From the NCBI RefSeq assembly GCF_020860125.1, contig NZ_JAJBUX010000059.1, positions 1-64,000 on the forward strand: DNA of 64,000 nucleotides, written 5' to 3'. Of the stretch, positions 1 to 9,838 are shown one piece after another. The notes beneath the pieces were generated by a model. That model searched no databases. It saw nothing but the letters and a program-made list of their open reading frames with translations, and had not been told where the DNA came from. Position 1 is the stretch's first letter. Each line of letters starts with the position of its first letter. Made by a program: the position numbers and the translations under genes. This DNA comes from Cloacibacillus sp. (lineage in GTDB: Bacteria > Synergistota > Synergistia > Synergistales > Synergistaceae).

Positions 1-240
1 GATGTTTTTTCGCCGAGACTGAGGGAGAGTTGACCTTAGGTTCTCCCGCGGCTTTCGCCGCGGGCTCTGTTTGGCGCGGTTCCCGAGCCAAACAGAATAA
101 CACTCCTTCCGTCAGCCGCCAAAAACAGGCGGCCGACACCTCTGATGTAACTACCAGCCGAATCGCACGAAATCAAAGATTTCGGCTCCCTGGCCGCCTC
201 AGAGAGGGAGGCTACAAGAGCAGAAACTAAACCGCTGTTT
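1..240. repeat. Hairpin-rich intergenic segment, possible dispersed repeat
   Basis: No convincing gene lies here. The stretch is a chain of inverted repeats: CCCGCGG/CCGCGGG near 47-66, TCTGTTTGGC/GCCAAACAGA near 67-105, GCCGCC/GGCGGC near 116-134, AGCCGAAT/ATTTCGGCT near 156-188, and a CCTC/GAGG-rich end near 190-212. Such clustered stems are typical of structured intergenic repeats or decayed mobile-element ends, but I cannot name a family. The 66-codon open frame inside it is low-complexity and has no clear ribosome site, so I do not call it. Confidence 0.4.
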
Positions 241-297
241 ATATTACTCCCACAATGAACGTAGATATATGTTTGGGAAATTTTATATGATAACAGG

Positions 298-443
298 AAA
301 ATCGGCGCGAAGAAGTGCCGTAGGCTAAATAAGCCGGTTCCTGAGTACCGGAGCCGTATTGTTCATACGGCGAGGACACTCAGGGACCGGCTTATGACGC
401 ATACGGTGCTTATTCGCGCCGATTTTGATAAACGCCGATTTTA
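298..443 (-). repeat. Long palindromic element, copy A
   Basis: One of four copies in the window. It starts and ends with AAATCGGCG/CGCCGATTT and folds as one long hairpin around a CCGTATG..ATACGG centre. Read from the neighbouring gene outward (minus strand) it carries GCGTCAT in the first arm and ATTTAGC in the second. The middle stem (CCGGTCCCTGAGT against ACTCAGGAACCGG) differs in sequence from the other copies but still pairs with one mismatch. An extra copy of the end motif (431-443) overlaps the TAA stop of the DUF2207 gene. The most diverged of the four copies. Confidence 0.85.
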
Positions 444-2333
444 CCAGCCGGAGCCGCCGCCACCGCCACCTCCGCCGCCGGAAAAGCCGCCGCCTCCGGC
501 TCCGGAAAAGGAGCTCGGGGCCTGTTCCGGCTTCATGCCGGCGGCCATGCTGGAGCCGATCGCGTCGGAGAAAGAGCCGAAGCCGCCCGTATTCATGAAG
601 ATATAGGGGGAGGGGCCGGCGTACCACTGCGGTGTGTACTGCGCCTTTTCAAGCACCTTCGCGAACCGGTCTCCCCAGGTCTTGGCCGCTCCGAGCGCCA
701 TCGCGTAGGGCAGGAGCCGTTCGAACAGCTCGGGGGTCTCGTCAGGCGCGTTCAGCATCTCCAAGCGGTCCTTCTCCGCGACGGAGATATAGAGATTCAG
801 TCCCTCAACCTCGCTGTTGAGCTCCTCGCCCCTCTCAGTGCGGCTGGTGACAAAGGGGCGCATCAGCGCCGTCACCGCTGCCGCCGCGATAAAAGGCAGG
901 ACTATCAAAAGGACGGCGCGCTCTCCCTCGAAGATCGAATACGCGGCAAAGGCCGCGACGATCGAGGGAAAGAGGGAGAATATGATCTCCTTTATCTTTG
1001 TAATGAAAGAGCCGTCGGGAGAAACCTTTCTTGAGAGGGAGATCATGAGCACCGCGCCTCCGAAAATGCCGGCGGCGGCCGTGGTCGTAAGGCTGTCTCC
1101 GGTGAATGGCAGCGTTGTGGCGAGTCCGGCGATAAAAATCAGCGCGCCGGTGAGACAGAGGCCGATATTCGTGGAGACCAGCCCGCGGCTGAGGCTGGAT
1201 ATGCCGCGCCGGAGGCCGCCATTCGCGTTGGAAAGCTCCCTGGCGTTCTTCTGCTCCAGCGTGACGCTCTCCCGGTCCCCGGGGAAGAGCCGCATCATCA
1301 TCGCGTCCTCGTCCCGCGTCAGTTCGACACTGCCGTTCTTCTTCACGAGCGTGAAAATATTATGTTTATGTCCAAAGAACGAGGGCGGTTCGTCGCTCTC
1401 CTCAATCTTCAGCGCCCCCTTGACCGCCAGCCTGATGATATTTGCCGTCATTGAGACGCGGTCGACCTTCATCTCCTTTATATAGCGAACGAAGGCGGGA
1501 GAAGAATCCTTTGGCGGATAGAAGCGTGGGATCACCGCCGGTGGCTCCCCTCCGCTCCTGCGTTTTAGAACCGCGAAAGCGAACCACGCGCAGGAGAGGG
1601 CTAAAGTCGCGAAGGCGATCCAGCTCTGCCTGCGTTCGTCTCCGAACGGAGACGGCGGCGGGGAGATGAGCCCCTTCTTCCACGTATATACGACGGTGAG
1701 CCCCTCTCCCGGCGACAGCGGATGCGTCGTGACGACCGTATTTCTATCGGCCAGCTTGGCGTCTTCCTTAACGCCGCGCTCGCCGTAGGCTCCGACGTAC
1801 CATTCTATCGAACGAAAGGGCTCGCCCGCGTATTTTTGCGGCAGAGAGACGCTGCAGGCGGCCGTCATTATCGGCCATGACCAGCCGTTGCCGGTGACGT
1901 TCCAGTAAAGTTCGTCATAATTTTCAAAGAAACCTATCTGGCGCGTCGTCGTGTACTTTATCGTAAAAGTATGGAGCCCCAGCGGTATCATCGAGCCGGG
2001 ATCGCCGATCTTCACATAGGCGTAAGCGCCGTCATAAGAGATATTGTAGGGAATGTCCTCGCCGTCAAGCTTGACGGCCTCCACGTCAAAGCCGACATCG
2101 AATGAGCGTCCGTTCTTATCCTTATACCTTATAGGGAAATTCCGGATGATGCCGCGCTTTATACTCTTATGCTCAATATTTACCAACAGCTTCTCCTTGA
2201 CCTCAAGAGAGCTGTCCTCGCGGATCGCTATCGTGCTGCGGAAACTTTCAATGATTTCCGCGGCGCTGGCGGGCAGGGCGGAGAAAATAACGGCACAAAA
2301 CATGAGCAACAAGCAGATATTTGTCTTTTTCAT
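441..2333 (-). CDS. DUF2207 family predicted membrane protein
   Basis: 630 residues. A cleavable signal peptide (MKK, hydrophobic run, ASA) opens the protein. Residues about 25-220 form an exported beta-rich region of the DUF2207 type, followed by a transmembrane helix near 240-260 and a pair of helices near 395-435. The C-terminus is an extreme glycine/serine tail ending GSGW, a hallmark of this family. It sits 51 bp downstream of lemA on the same strand, a pairing seen in many bacteria, so the two probably act together at the cell envelope. The biochemical function of DUF2207 is not known. The stop codon is embedded in the end of palindromic element copy A, which may act as the 3' end of the transcript. 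Confidence 0.88.
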   Translation of the reverse strand: MKKTNICLLLMFCAVIFSALPASAAEIIESFRSTIAIREDSSLEVKEKLLVNIEHKSIKRGIIRNFPIRYKDKNGRSFDVGFDVEAVKLDGEDIPYNISYDGAYAYVKIGDPGSMIPLGLHTFTIKYTTTRQIGFFENYDELYWNVTGNGWSWPIMTAACSVSLPQKYAGEPFRSIEWYVGAYGERGVKEDAKLADRNTVVTTHPLSPGEGLTVVYTWKKGLISPPPSPFGDERRQSWIAFATLALSCAWFAFAVLKRRSGGEPPAVIPRFYPPKDSSPAFVRYIKEMKVDRVSMTANIIRLAVKGALKIEESDEPPSFFGHKHNIFTLVKKNGSVELTRDEDAMMMRLFPGDRESVTLEQKNARELSNANGGLRRGISSLSRGLVSTNIGLCLTGALIFIAGLATTLPFTGDSLTTTAAAGIFGGAVLMISLSRKVSPDGSFITKIKEIIFSLFPSIVAAFAAYSIFEGERAVLLIVLPFIAAAAVTALMRPFVTSRTERGEELNSEVEGLNLYISVAEKDRLEMLNAPDETPELFERLLPYAMALGAAKTWGDRFAKVLEKAQYTPQWYAGPSPYIFMNTGGFGSFSDAIGSSMAAGMKPEQAPSSFSGAGGGGFSGGGGGGGGGSGW

Positions 2334-2384
2334 TTGCCGCCTCCTTAATTTAAATGTTATCTTATCTGGAATATCTGTCTGACG

Positions 2385-2936
2385 TTAAAATGCGACCTTT
2401 GGCACGGCGCATTCCGACTCATCCGCCTCGTAATACGGCAATGTGGAAAAGCCCATCGGCCCGGCGATCAGCATGCCCGGGAACTGCTGTACGGCGTTGT
2501 TCAAATTACGCGCGGAGCCGTTGTAATAGCGGCGCGACATCTGAATCTCATCCTCGATCTTACTGAGCTCTCCCTGTAACTGAAGAAAATTCGTATTGGC
2601 CTTAAGGTCGGGATAGGCCTCGGCGACGGCAAAGAGCGAACGAAGCATGGAGGTAAGCATATTTTCCGCCTTCATCCTCTCCGCGGTATCGCCTCCCGCG
2701 TCGACCACCGCCGTCCGCGCGCGGGTCACGTCGTCCAGCGTGCTCTTCTCATGCCCCGCATAACCTTTTACGGTCTCCACAAGATTGGGAACAAGATCGC
2801 TGCGGCGTTTGAGCTGTACGTCGATGCCGCTCCAAGCCTCCTGCGCCATATTTCTCAGCTTGACCAGCCCGTTATATGTCCCGATAATCCACACCACTAT
2901 GAGCGCGGCTATACCTAATACTATCCACAACACCAT
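2385..2936 (-). CDS. lemA: LemA family protein
   Basis: 183 residues, normal for LemA. One N-terminal transmembrane helix (residues 2-20) is followed by a helical bundle with the family motifs YNGLV, EAWSGIDVQLKRR, LVPNLVETVKGY and, near the end, ARNLNNAVQQFPG. LemA proteins are anchored in the inner membrane with a long helical domain; their role is unclear but they are often encoded beside DUF2207 or Gly-rich TPM proteins, as here. Start chosen at the ATG preceded by AAGGAG. It is the first gene of a two-gene operon with the DUF2207 gene. Confidence 0.93.
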   Translation of the reverse strand: MVLWIVLGIAALIVVWIIGTYNGLVKLRNMAQEAWSGIDVQLKRRSDLVPNLVETVKGYAGHEKSTLDDVTRARTAVVDAGGDTAERMKAENMLTSMLRSLFAVAEAYPDLKANTNFLQLQGELSKIEDEIQMSRRYYNGSARNLNNAVQQFPGMLIAGPMGFSTLPYYEADESECAVPKVAF

Positions 2937-2974
2937 GAGAAATTTCTCCTTCCAAATCTCTGATTTGTCGGTAG

Positions 2975-2980
2975 ATTATA
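2975..2980 (-). promoter_or_regulatory. Possible -10 box for lemA
   Basis: Reading the minus strand, a perfect TATAAT lies about 38 bp before the lemA start, but no good -35 hexamer is found 16-18 bp further upstream. Weak prediction. Confidence 0.3.
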
Positions 2981-3089
2981 CCTCTGTTGTGATGATACGT
3001 GTTAATATTTATAGCGTAAATAGGCAAATAAACGGTAAAACGCAATGCCTGATGTGATAAAAAAATAGATGGATATGGAGGAATAGAAT

Positions 3090-3374
3090 ATGATGATAAG
3101 ACTTATCGCCGAGGACGGCCAGATGCGCTCGGTAAAAGTGGGTTTCAGCTGGACGGTATTCTTCTTCGGTTTCCTTGTGCCGATATGCCGGGGCGACGCG
3201 AAGTGGGCCGTGATAATGTTCGCGGCGAGCGTGCTGACGCTCTTTTTCGCGCAGCTAGTATTCAGCTTCACCTATAACGGCACCTACATCCGTGAGCTGC
3301 TGAGCAAGGGGTATCGTCCCGAGGACGAGTATTCCCGTGCCGTACTGGTAGCCAAGGGATATATCGCCTCATAA
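3090..3374 (+). CDS. Small membrane protein, DUF2628/HrgC-like
   Basis: 94 residues. Two transmembrane segments: WTVFFFGFLVPI (about 21-33) with the phrase VPICRGDAKW, and a second at about 41-60. The pattern of an aromatic first helix ending at a P.xRGD.kW loop resembles the small DUF2628/HrgC-type membrane proteins, whose function is unknown. GGAGG precedes the paired ATG codons by about 8 bp, supporting this start. It stands alone, divergent from lemA. Its TAA stop directly touches palindromic element copy B. Confidence 0.72.
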   Translation: MMIRLIAEDGQMRSVKVGFSWTVFFFGFLVPICRGDAKWAVIMFAASVLTLFFAQLVFSFTYNGTYIRELLSKGYRPEDEYSRAVLVAKGYIAS

Positions 3375-3540
3375 AAATCGGCGTTTATACGCGCCGTCTG
3401 CGTCATAACTTGCCCCCTGAGTGTCCTCGCCGTATGAAGATACGGCTCCGGTACTCAGGGGGCAAGTTATTTAGCATCCGACACGTCTAAACGCCGATTT
3501 CCTTTGGGTGGGAAAGCAGTAAATTGCGATTTAGCTTTCT
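3375..3540 (+). repeat. Long palindromic element, copy B
   Basis: Core hairpin 3375-3500 between AAATCGGCG and CGCCGATTT, starting immediately after the TAA of the gene at 3090-3374. The middle stem TTGCCCCCTGAGT pairs perfectly with ACTCAGGGGGCAA, and the tip is CCGTATGAAGATACGG. GCGTCAT and ATTTAGC sit at fixed places on opposite arms, as in the other copies. A tail of about 40 bp (CCTTTGGGTGGGAAAG and on to TTTAGCTTT) is also shared with copies C and D. Confidence 0.9.
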
Positions 3541-3893
3541 GATCGTTATGCAAGTTTATCGATGTATGGACATACAGTCAGTCACTTCTTAAAAATTCAA
3601 ATACCAACTCTATAAACGACAGGGCGAATTGGCGTGCGGCTGGTACTTTGGTACCAAAGACGGAGTTCGGCACCGGAGGTGTTTCGCTGTTATGTGTCGT
3701 TCGGAAAAGTTACTTAACGTATATTAGGTAATTTTACGGTGGACACTAAAAAATATTTGTTGCGCGACATGGCCGTGCTGTGATACGATAGCCGTGCAGC
3801 GGATGTAAAAATTATTTATCAGTGCGGTGACGTTCGAGGATACGAGCCTCCTGCGTTCCGCGGATAATATATCTTAATTGGAGGTAGGTAAAA
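3541..3893 (+). other. Gene-free leader region upstream of the surface protein
   Basis: About 350 bp without a supportable gene. It contains a perfect 14-bp palindrome CTTTGGTACCAAAG at 3646-3659, which could be a regulator site, a possible promoter at 3760-3789, and the GGAGG ribosome site at 3881-3885 for the ATG at 3894. Confidence 0.5.
3760..3789 (+). promoter_or_regulatory. Possible promoter of the surface protein gene
   Basis: TTGCGC, an 18-bp spacer, then TACGAT preceded by TGA, giving an extended -10 look (TGATACGAT). It would start transcription about 100 bp before the ATG at 3894. Imperfect hexamers, so only tentative. Confidence 0.35.
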
Positions 3894-6800
3894 ATGAAAG
3901 ACGGACGAACGCCATTTTTGCAAAAAACGAACCTTAGTACCCTTCCACGGGGGGGGCAACCGTAGTTTACGCTGGTTAAAACTTCTTCCTTTTTCCTCAC
4001 CCTTTAAGTTCCTGATACTCCTGCTTGCCGCGCTGTGCGCGCTGATTCCCTTCGCCGCCCATGTCGTTATGGCGGACAATCCAACCTACGAGACAACATA
4101 CTATTGCCTGCAAGCGGAAACGGGCAGCGAAAAAATCATTAAATACACCGCGGATTCATATTCGCCCTTAACCCCCATCGGCGTTGTCAAGGTGGATGGG
4201 ACACATTTGCAGATCACTTTTGACAGAGAGCTTGAATATGCCACGACCATAACTACCAGAGACGGCGGCAGCGGCGTCAGCATGGTTGGAACGCAGGCGT
4301 GTTCTAAGTTCACAGTTGAAGATAATGGTACCAATGTTGGTGTATTTAGAGTTGTTCCTCTCGCTTCGCCGACAGGCGCGGACGGCCGCCGGACGTTTCG
4401 TACCGTAGAGGTTGAACTGGAGAAAACCGTCAGCGATTCGGCAATGGTATCCTACGATCCTGAACTAAAAGGCCATAACGATTCGCTTGCGCTTGCCGAC
4501 CCTAACGCCGGAAAACTTACAGGTGCGTTTGGCTCCGTCAGCGCCGCCGCTCCGCAGGCACAGTTAAAGACGCTGGCCTTGGATGCAGCTGTCAGCGGTC
4601 AAAACGATGGGACGCTGATGGACGAAAATACGCCCACAGAGCCAACGAGGATGTTTGAAGAGTCTCTTGCTGACGATAAGGTCTCCAGCGTTGTTATGAC
4701 CTTCACGCTGGATAAGGAGTCCGACTGGTCCGTCTCCGTAAACGGCGCGGCTCCCAATCCTGGCGCGACGGCGGCGAAAGGCAGTGTCAACGTGGGTCTC
4801 AAAGAGGGATGGAACCGCATTACGCTCACGGTGGGAGACGTATCCCAGCTGGGCTTTGTCACATACGAGATCTGGCTCTATAAGGGCACTCCCGCCTACA
4901 CCCCCGTAACGAGCATTACTCTCGAATCGGAGAGTGGCGAACACTTTGATACAATAACGCCTGCTGACGGTTACCTTCAATACTACGCCTCCATACCGGG
5001 TTCATGCAGGAGTGTCGTGGTGAAAGTCGCTGCCAAAGACGATCCGCAGAGCATCGAGATAAACGACGAAATTGCCGACCAGGACGGCAAGGTGACTCTA
5101 AGCATTCCCGCCTCCGGGTACACATATTCTGTCAAAATAACGGTCACCGGTAAAAATGGCGAGACCGCCTCGTATATAGTTGAATTAAACAGCCGCAATA
5201 ACGACATGAAACTTAGCGACCTTAAAGTCTATAAAGTAACTCAGAATGGAAGCAGGACGGAACTCACGCTTAAATATAGATCTATCGGCAATGACCCTGG
5301 TGGAGAAGGATTTAAACAGGATCTGAAAACTGAGGGCGGCTGGCGCTATTATTATGTGGATTTGAATTCGTCCATCGTAGCCGAAAAATGTACATTTGTA
5401 GTGGTTCCCACCGTTGAGGCCAACATGGCGTACGGTACGGATATCTTTGTCGGTCTCAGAGGCGGTTCCCAACCGCAGCCTATAGAATCCGGAAAAGACA
5501 GTAAAGGCTTTTCCATAGGAGAGTCGGATCAGAATCTCCCCATCAGCATCACGATGAGCCGGAAGAACCCTCAGACTGGTAATCCGGATGTGAGCGACTA
5601 CAAGGTTCAGATAAACCTGATATCGAACTTTGTAACTCCGCAGCTTGAATCTCTGACTCTCCACGATATATGCGAGACGGAAGACGTGCTTACCCTGTCT
5701 CAGCCGGAGTTAGGCGCCGGTGAGAGAACATTCAGGACAAAGCCAAACTCGCTAAATTTCACGCTGCATGCGCAAATACCTAATGACCCTGCGATTATGT
5801 TGGATACGAACTTGGATAGGGACAAGGACAGCTGTACGATTTCAGAGGGAAAGGTTACCGCCCGCATTAATCTTGAGTGGGGGGAAAAGAGAACGATACG
5901 GTTCACAGTCAAGAATATGGCGATTGACCAAGAATATGAGTTCAAGCTCAACCTGCAGCAGGGATACGAGGGGAAGTTCATATATCTGGGGGTCAGCCCG
6001 GAATATCTCTCGCATATATGGCTAGACGGAGCGGAACCAGAATTTACTATAAACGAAATGAGCTCCTATACGCAATTCGAGCCTCCCACGGAGCCTGGCG
6101 GCAATAGAAAATTTACAAACGTTATAGAAAGTTATGTATTCAAAAAAAGATATAAAAAGCTTAACACTGACGGCGGTAATAGTATCACCGTCAACTGGTC
6201 GGTGTGCCCTCCGATAGACAATCAAACTGGCCTCTTAAACTTCAAGCTCGCGAGCGTTGTTTCTCCCGATGAGACGCCAACAAACTGGAAAATTGGTACA
6301 GTGACGGTTAATCCCAGAGGGACAGGCGGCACGGTTGAACTCATTATTAATACGAGTGTACAGCCAGAACCCTATTATAGGGAGTACTCTTATACCAGCT
6401 CTAGTGAGGGCGGCAAGGGAGAGGTGGATCGTGTCCACCCCGTATATTTACAGGCCGAACTGCCGGACGGTAGGATGCGCAAAGGAATATTTGCGCATAT
6501 AACAACGAGGGAGGATTTGGAGTTCCCGGACATAATAATAAACGAGTATAAAAAACAGGATTTTAAAATCATCGAATTTAATCCAGTTAACCAAAGGCCA
6601 CCGATAACGGACTGTTATATCACAGGCGGCTATGCAGGCGACCATACAAATGATTATAATATAAAAACAATACAAGTAGGTGCTGTATATCAGTTTAAGA
6701 TTACTATTCGTGGTCGTACATACGGTGATTACAGACGGGCAAATAATGGGGAATTTGCGAAAACATATCCGCGTGCGGTATTAAATCCTAATGACTGGTT

Positions 6801-8430
6801 GTCAATAGCGGAAAGGCTTGAGGTTTACAAACAACATTTCCCAGGTACGAAAGATGATGCCTTTGACGGATACTATGTCGACTACAGCCATGACCCTATT
6901 ACATGGACTTTGGTTGGTGATGGAGAGCTGTTTAGCAATCCTAACGACGTCAGCGAATATGCCACCATCGATCAGAACGGCGTTGTCACGACACGAAAAG
7001 CGTTCCCTGCCGACGACTCATCTTCTAGGATTTGCGTAGTAGCACGTACGTCAAGGAATAAAGTTACTTGTAAGGCAAATTTCATTATACTTCCTGAGCG
7101 AGCCAGTGATGTTTCTGTAGGTACAAACATACCCTATATAGCCTTGTCACCTAGAGCGGCTTTTTACGGCTATAAGAAAAATTATAATTCTTCGGGAGGA
7201 GGAAACGACGATCCTGGATGGAAACATCTAACAGATGTCTGGAATATGAACTCTTCCAATGGATATGGCGACATTCGGTGGAGCGCGTTAAGTGTAAAAG
7301 GAGGATCGCTGCGGTTCTCAGGAAATACCGCTCTGGGAATGAAGCTTGTCAACGCTCCCAAAAATTGGTATGAAAAATCGTCTGGAAGCTGTAATTTTGC
7401 GCCGAATATTACCAATTTAGACGCACTAAATAAGCGCAGCGGCTGGGAGGAAACGTACCATAATATACCTAAAAATCAGTCGTTCTTGGCGGGCTTGGCG
7501 AACTTCATTAAAAAAGAATTTGAGGGTACCGACGCTACTTTTAACGGTCCCCATACTTTGCCGGTATCTGGAGTTTCAGAACATCAGTCAATCAGTGATA
7601 CAGAGCACGGTTTAAATACTATTGAAAACAATTATGTATATCTCACCCAAGAGGGTAGAGTTCGATTTTTTGGAAAGTCCTCAGCGTTCAATATCAATAC
7701 CATTATGGCGCTGCGTGGCGCTGCCTCTGAGGACTTAGAGACTGTTCAAGCCAGCGAGAGAGGACGTTGGGACTATGAAGAACGTACTATAACGAAGGAA
7801 GAACAGGGGACGTCGGAAGATATTGTGTTATATAAGTTTTCTGACGGCAGAACCGGTGTCAGCTGCATCGTTGACCTTGATAGCGCAGGGACTGCCGAGG
7901 AGACTAAGACTAGTGGTAAGAGTTTGTCCAGACAATCGAGCAGTAGCGTCATGGCTGCGGCAAATGAGATTGAATGGATTTACCCTGATATGCCAGGTGC
8001 CGAGGATATAAGCATAACCTACGGCGACGGGACGCCGGTTTCCTCCGATTCCTCCCTCTATTACGATAATATAATGAAGTTATCAAGAAGCGTAAGCACA
8101 GGTGTGAAGGTAAGCCGCGGTGCTGTAACGAGACCAAAGCTAGCTCCGATAAAGATGAACTTTGCCGTTGATTCAGAGGCTTTTGACAATCTTGAACTGT
8201 TAAGTTTGAATTACAAGATGAAGAACAGCGATGAAGTGTATACCATAAATGTGCAGGGTACCAGCACTAACGGCGGTTTTTCTTTCAGCGACGCGGCTGA
8301 GGATAAAAAGCAGGACGACCCCGCGGCAAATTCCGGCGGTGGCAGCGGATGTAACGGCGGCTTTGCCGGTCTGCTGGCTCTCTTTGCCGTAGTCCTGCCG
8401 CTCTGCGCCATAAGACGCGGCAGAAGTTAA
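3894..8430 (+). CDS. Giant Synergist-CTERM surface protein, frame split by a poly-G tract
   Basis: ATG 3894 has GGAGG 8 bp upstream. It opens a short frame with basic residues that reaches eight Gs (3949-3956) and, as sequenced, stops at TAG 3963. Removing one G (or adding two) joins it without any stop to the long frame that is open from before 4069 to 8430, creating a complete signal peptide: a basic region, then FKFLILLLAALCALIPFAA and AHVVMA before ADN. The ATG at 4069 has no ribosome site and would lack the signal. The joined product is about 1511 residues. The body is beta-rich; residues about 290-390 of the long frame look like cadherin-like beta-sandwich (PF12733-type) domains and about 950-1010 like a bacterial Ig-like domain. 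The C-terminus (Gly/Ser linker, GCN, hydrophobic helix, RRGR) matches a Synergist-CTERM sorting signal. I infer a phase-variable cell-surface protein, off in this sequence; a base-call error in the tract is the main alternative. Confidence 0.85.
3949..3956 (+). repeat. Eight-G homopolymer, putative phase-variation switch
   Basis: The only long single-base run of its kind in a coding start region of the window. It lies 55 bp after the ATG at 3894. Seven or ten Gs put the signal peptide in frame with the 1453-codon body; eight gives a 23-codon product; nine gives a stop at the TAA near 3976. The arrangement fits slipped-strand control of a surface protein. Confidence 0.7.
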
Positions 8431-8440
8431 ATATCACCGG

Positions 8441-8490
8441 AAACGGAACCGTCCCGCGCCGACCAACTAAAGGCCGGCCGGTTCCGCTTC
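8441..8490 (+). terminator. Possible terminator after the surface protein
   Basis: CGGAACCG (8444-8451) pairs with CGGTTCCG (8479-8486), extended by GAA/TTC with one mismatch. The loop is long and there is no clean T-run after it, so this is a modest prediction. Confidence 0.4.
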
Positions 8491-8514
8491 TAGCGTCAGT
8501 CTGAACACAAAAAC

Positions 8515-8680
8515 AAACCTAAATTGCTGTTTACCTCTTTCCCTACCCGAAGGAAATCGGCGTTTAGAAGTGCGAGTTGCTAAATGAAATGGGGGCTCCG
8601 ATACCGGAACCGTATCTTCATACGGTGAGGATTCGGAGCCCCCATTTTATGACGCAAATCGTGCTTATAAACGCCGATTT
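8515..8680 (-). repeat. Long palindromic element, copy C
   Basis: Core hairpin 8554-8680 plus a ~40-bp tail at 8515-8553. Read on the minus strand, the 127-bp core is identical base for base to copy D at 47268-47394. Its first bases encode the last residues (NRRL) and the TAA stop of the cysteine desulfurase, so the gene runs into the element. The middle stem ATGGGGGCTCCGA pairs with TCGGAGCCCCCAT. Confidence 0.92.
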
Positions 8681-9837
8681 ACCAGTTCGCTGATTGATTG
8701 AACGGTATAATCGATCTCTTCTTCCGTGTTGAAATACCCCGGCGAGAGGCGCAGCGCGCCCTCCGGGAAGGTGCCCAGCGTCCGGTGGGCCAGCGGGGAG
8801 CAGTGGAGGCCGGGACGGCTCTCAATGCCGTATTGGTCGCTGAGGTCCCGCGCAAGGGTGCCGTTGTCCATACCGTCGACGTTGAAGGCGTAGACGGGCA
8901 GCCGCGGCGTGTCGTCTCCCGCGGCGCCGAGCAGTCGCATCCCCTTTATCGAAAGGAGCCCCTCCTCGAGGCGTCTGCCGAGCTGTTCTTCTTTGGCGGC
9001 GATCGCTGCGATGCCGGTCTTTTCGAGCCATTCCAGCGCCGCGTCAAGTCCCGCGATGGCGGGGAGGTTAGGCGTACCCGCCTCAAATTTGTCCGGCATG
9101 AGCGTCGGCTGCGTCTCCTCGTGGGAGAGGCTGCCGGTGCCGCCGGTTATGAGGGGCGCGCATCTTTCGGCAAACTCGGGGTTCCAGATAATGCCGCCGG
9201 TACCCTGGGGGCCGAATAACCCCTTGTGGCCCGTGAAGCAGAGGGCGGCAATGCCGAGCTCCTGAACGTCGATCGGCAAAAGGCCGCCAGTCTGGGCGCA
9301 GTCGACGACGAGCGGAACGCCGCGGCGGGCGCAGATCTCCGCCACCTCTTCGATCGGCTGGACGGAGCCGCAGACGTTGCTGCAGTGGGTTATGACGACG
9401 AGATCGGTCTTTTCCAGCAGCGCTTCGGAGAGCGCCTTGGACGGCAGGTAGCCGCGCAGGCTGCACTGCAGCACGTCGACCAGCAGGCCCTGTTCCTGCA
9501 GCTCCCGCAGCGGACGTACCACGGAGTTGTGCTCCATCGAGGTGGTGACGACGCGCATCTCAGGTTTTAGAAATCCCCTGAGCACGATGTTCAGCGAATG
9601 TGTGACGTTTGATGTAAGCGTCACGTATTTGGCGTTGGCCTTCGCGCAGCCGCCGAAGAGTTTCGCCGCGCGGGCGCGCGCCGTGAAGACGATGTCGAGG
9701 CTTTTAAGGTCCCGTTCGGAGGCGGAGCCGCGCGCGGCGTTCGCGCCGGCGCGCGTCATGAAATCAAAGACCGCCTGCGGTACCTCCTGCGGTTTGGGCC
9801 AGGTCGTGGCGGCGTTATTCAGATAGATATGTCTCAT
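8665..9837 (-). CDS. Cysteine desulfurase family protein (class V aminotransferase)
   Basis: 390 residues with the complete PLP fold of the NifS/SufS class: YLNNAATTWPKP at the N-terminus, HxSNVxG-like THCSNVCGSVQP near 150, VDCAQTGGLLPID near 180, the PLP-lysine motif FTGHKGLFGPQGTGG near 205, and a catalytic-loop cysteine in GLHCSPLAHRTLG near 345. It would release sulfur or selenium from (seleno)cysteine and hand it on as a persulfide. It resembles the cysteine desulfurase subfamily often next to yedF, and yedF lies 1 bp upstream here, so the two form an operon. The last four residues and the stop are encoded by palindromic element copy C, suggesting the original 3' end was altered by that element. 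Confidence 0.9.
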   Translation of the reverse strand: MRHIYLNNAATTWPKPQEVPQAVFDFMTRAGANAARGSASERDLKSLDIVFTARARAAKLFGGCAKANAKYVTLTSNVTHSLNIVLRGFLKPEMRVVTTSMEHNSVVRPLRELQEQGLLVDVLQCSLRGYLPSKALSEALLEKTDLVVITHCSNVCGSVQPIEEVAEICARRGVPLVVDCAQTGGLLPIDVQELGIAALCFTGHKGLFGPQGTGGIIWNPEFAERCAPLITGGTGSLSHEETQPTLMPDKFEAGTPNLPAIAGLDAALEWLEKTGIAAIAAKEEQLGRRLEEGLLSIKGMRLLGAAGDDTPRLPVYAFNVDGMDNGTLARDLSDQYGIESRPGLHCSPLAHRTLGTFPEGALRLSPGYFNTEEEIDYTVQSISELVNRRL

Positions 9838-9838
9838 A

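Noticed and set aside
30..230. 66-codon open frame at the left edge
   Set aside because: Lies across hairpins, no ribosome site, low-complexity product.
817..1485. 222-codon open frame on the plus strand
   Set aside because: Shadow of the DUF2207 gene, Ser/Arg-rich with no recognisable domain.
4069..8430. ATG 4069 as the true start of the surface protein
   Set aside because: No ribosome site, and it would discard the signal peptide encoded just upstream in the same frame.
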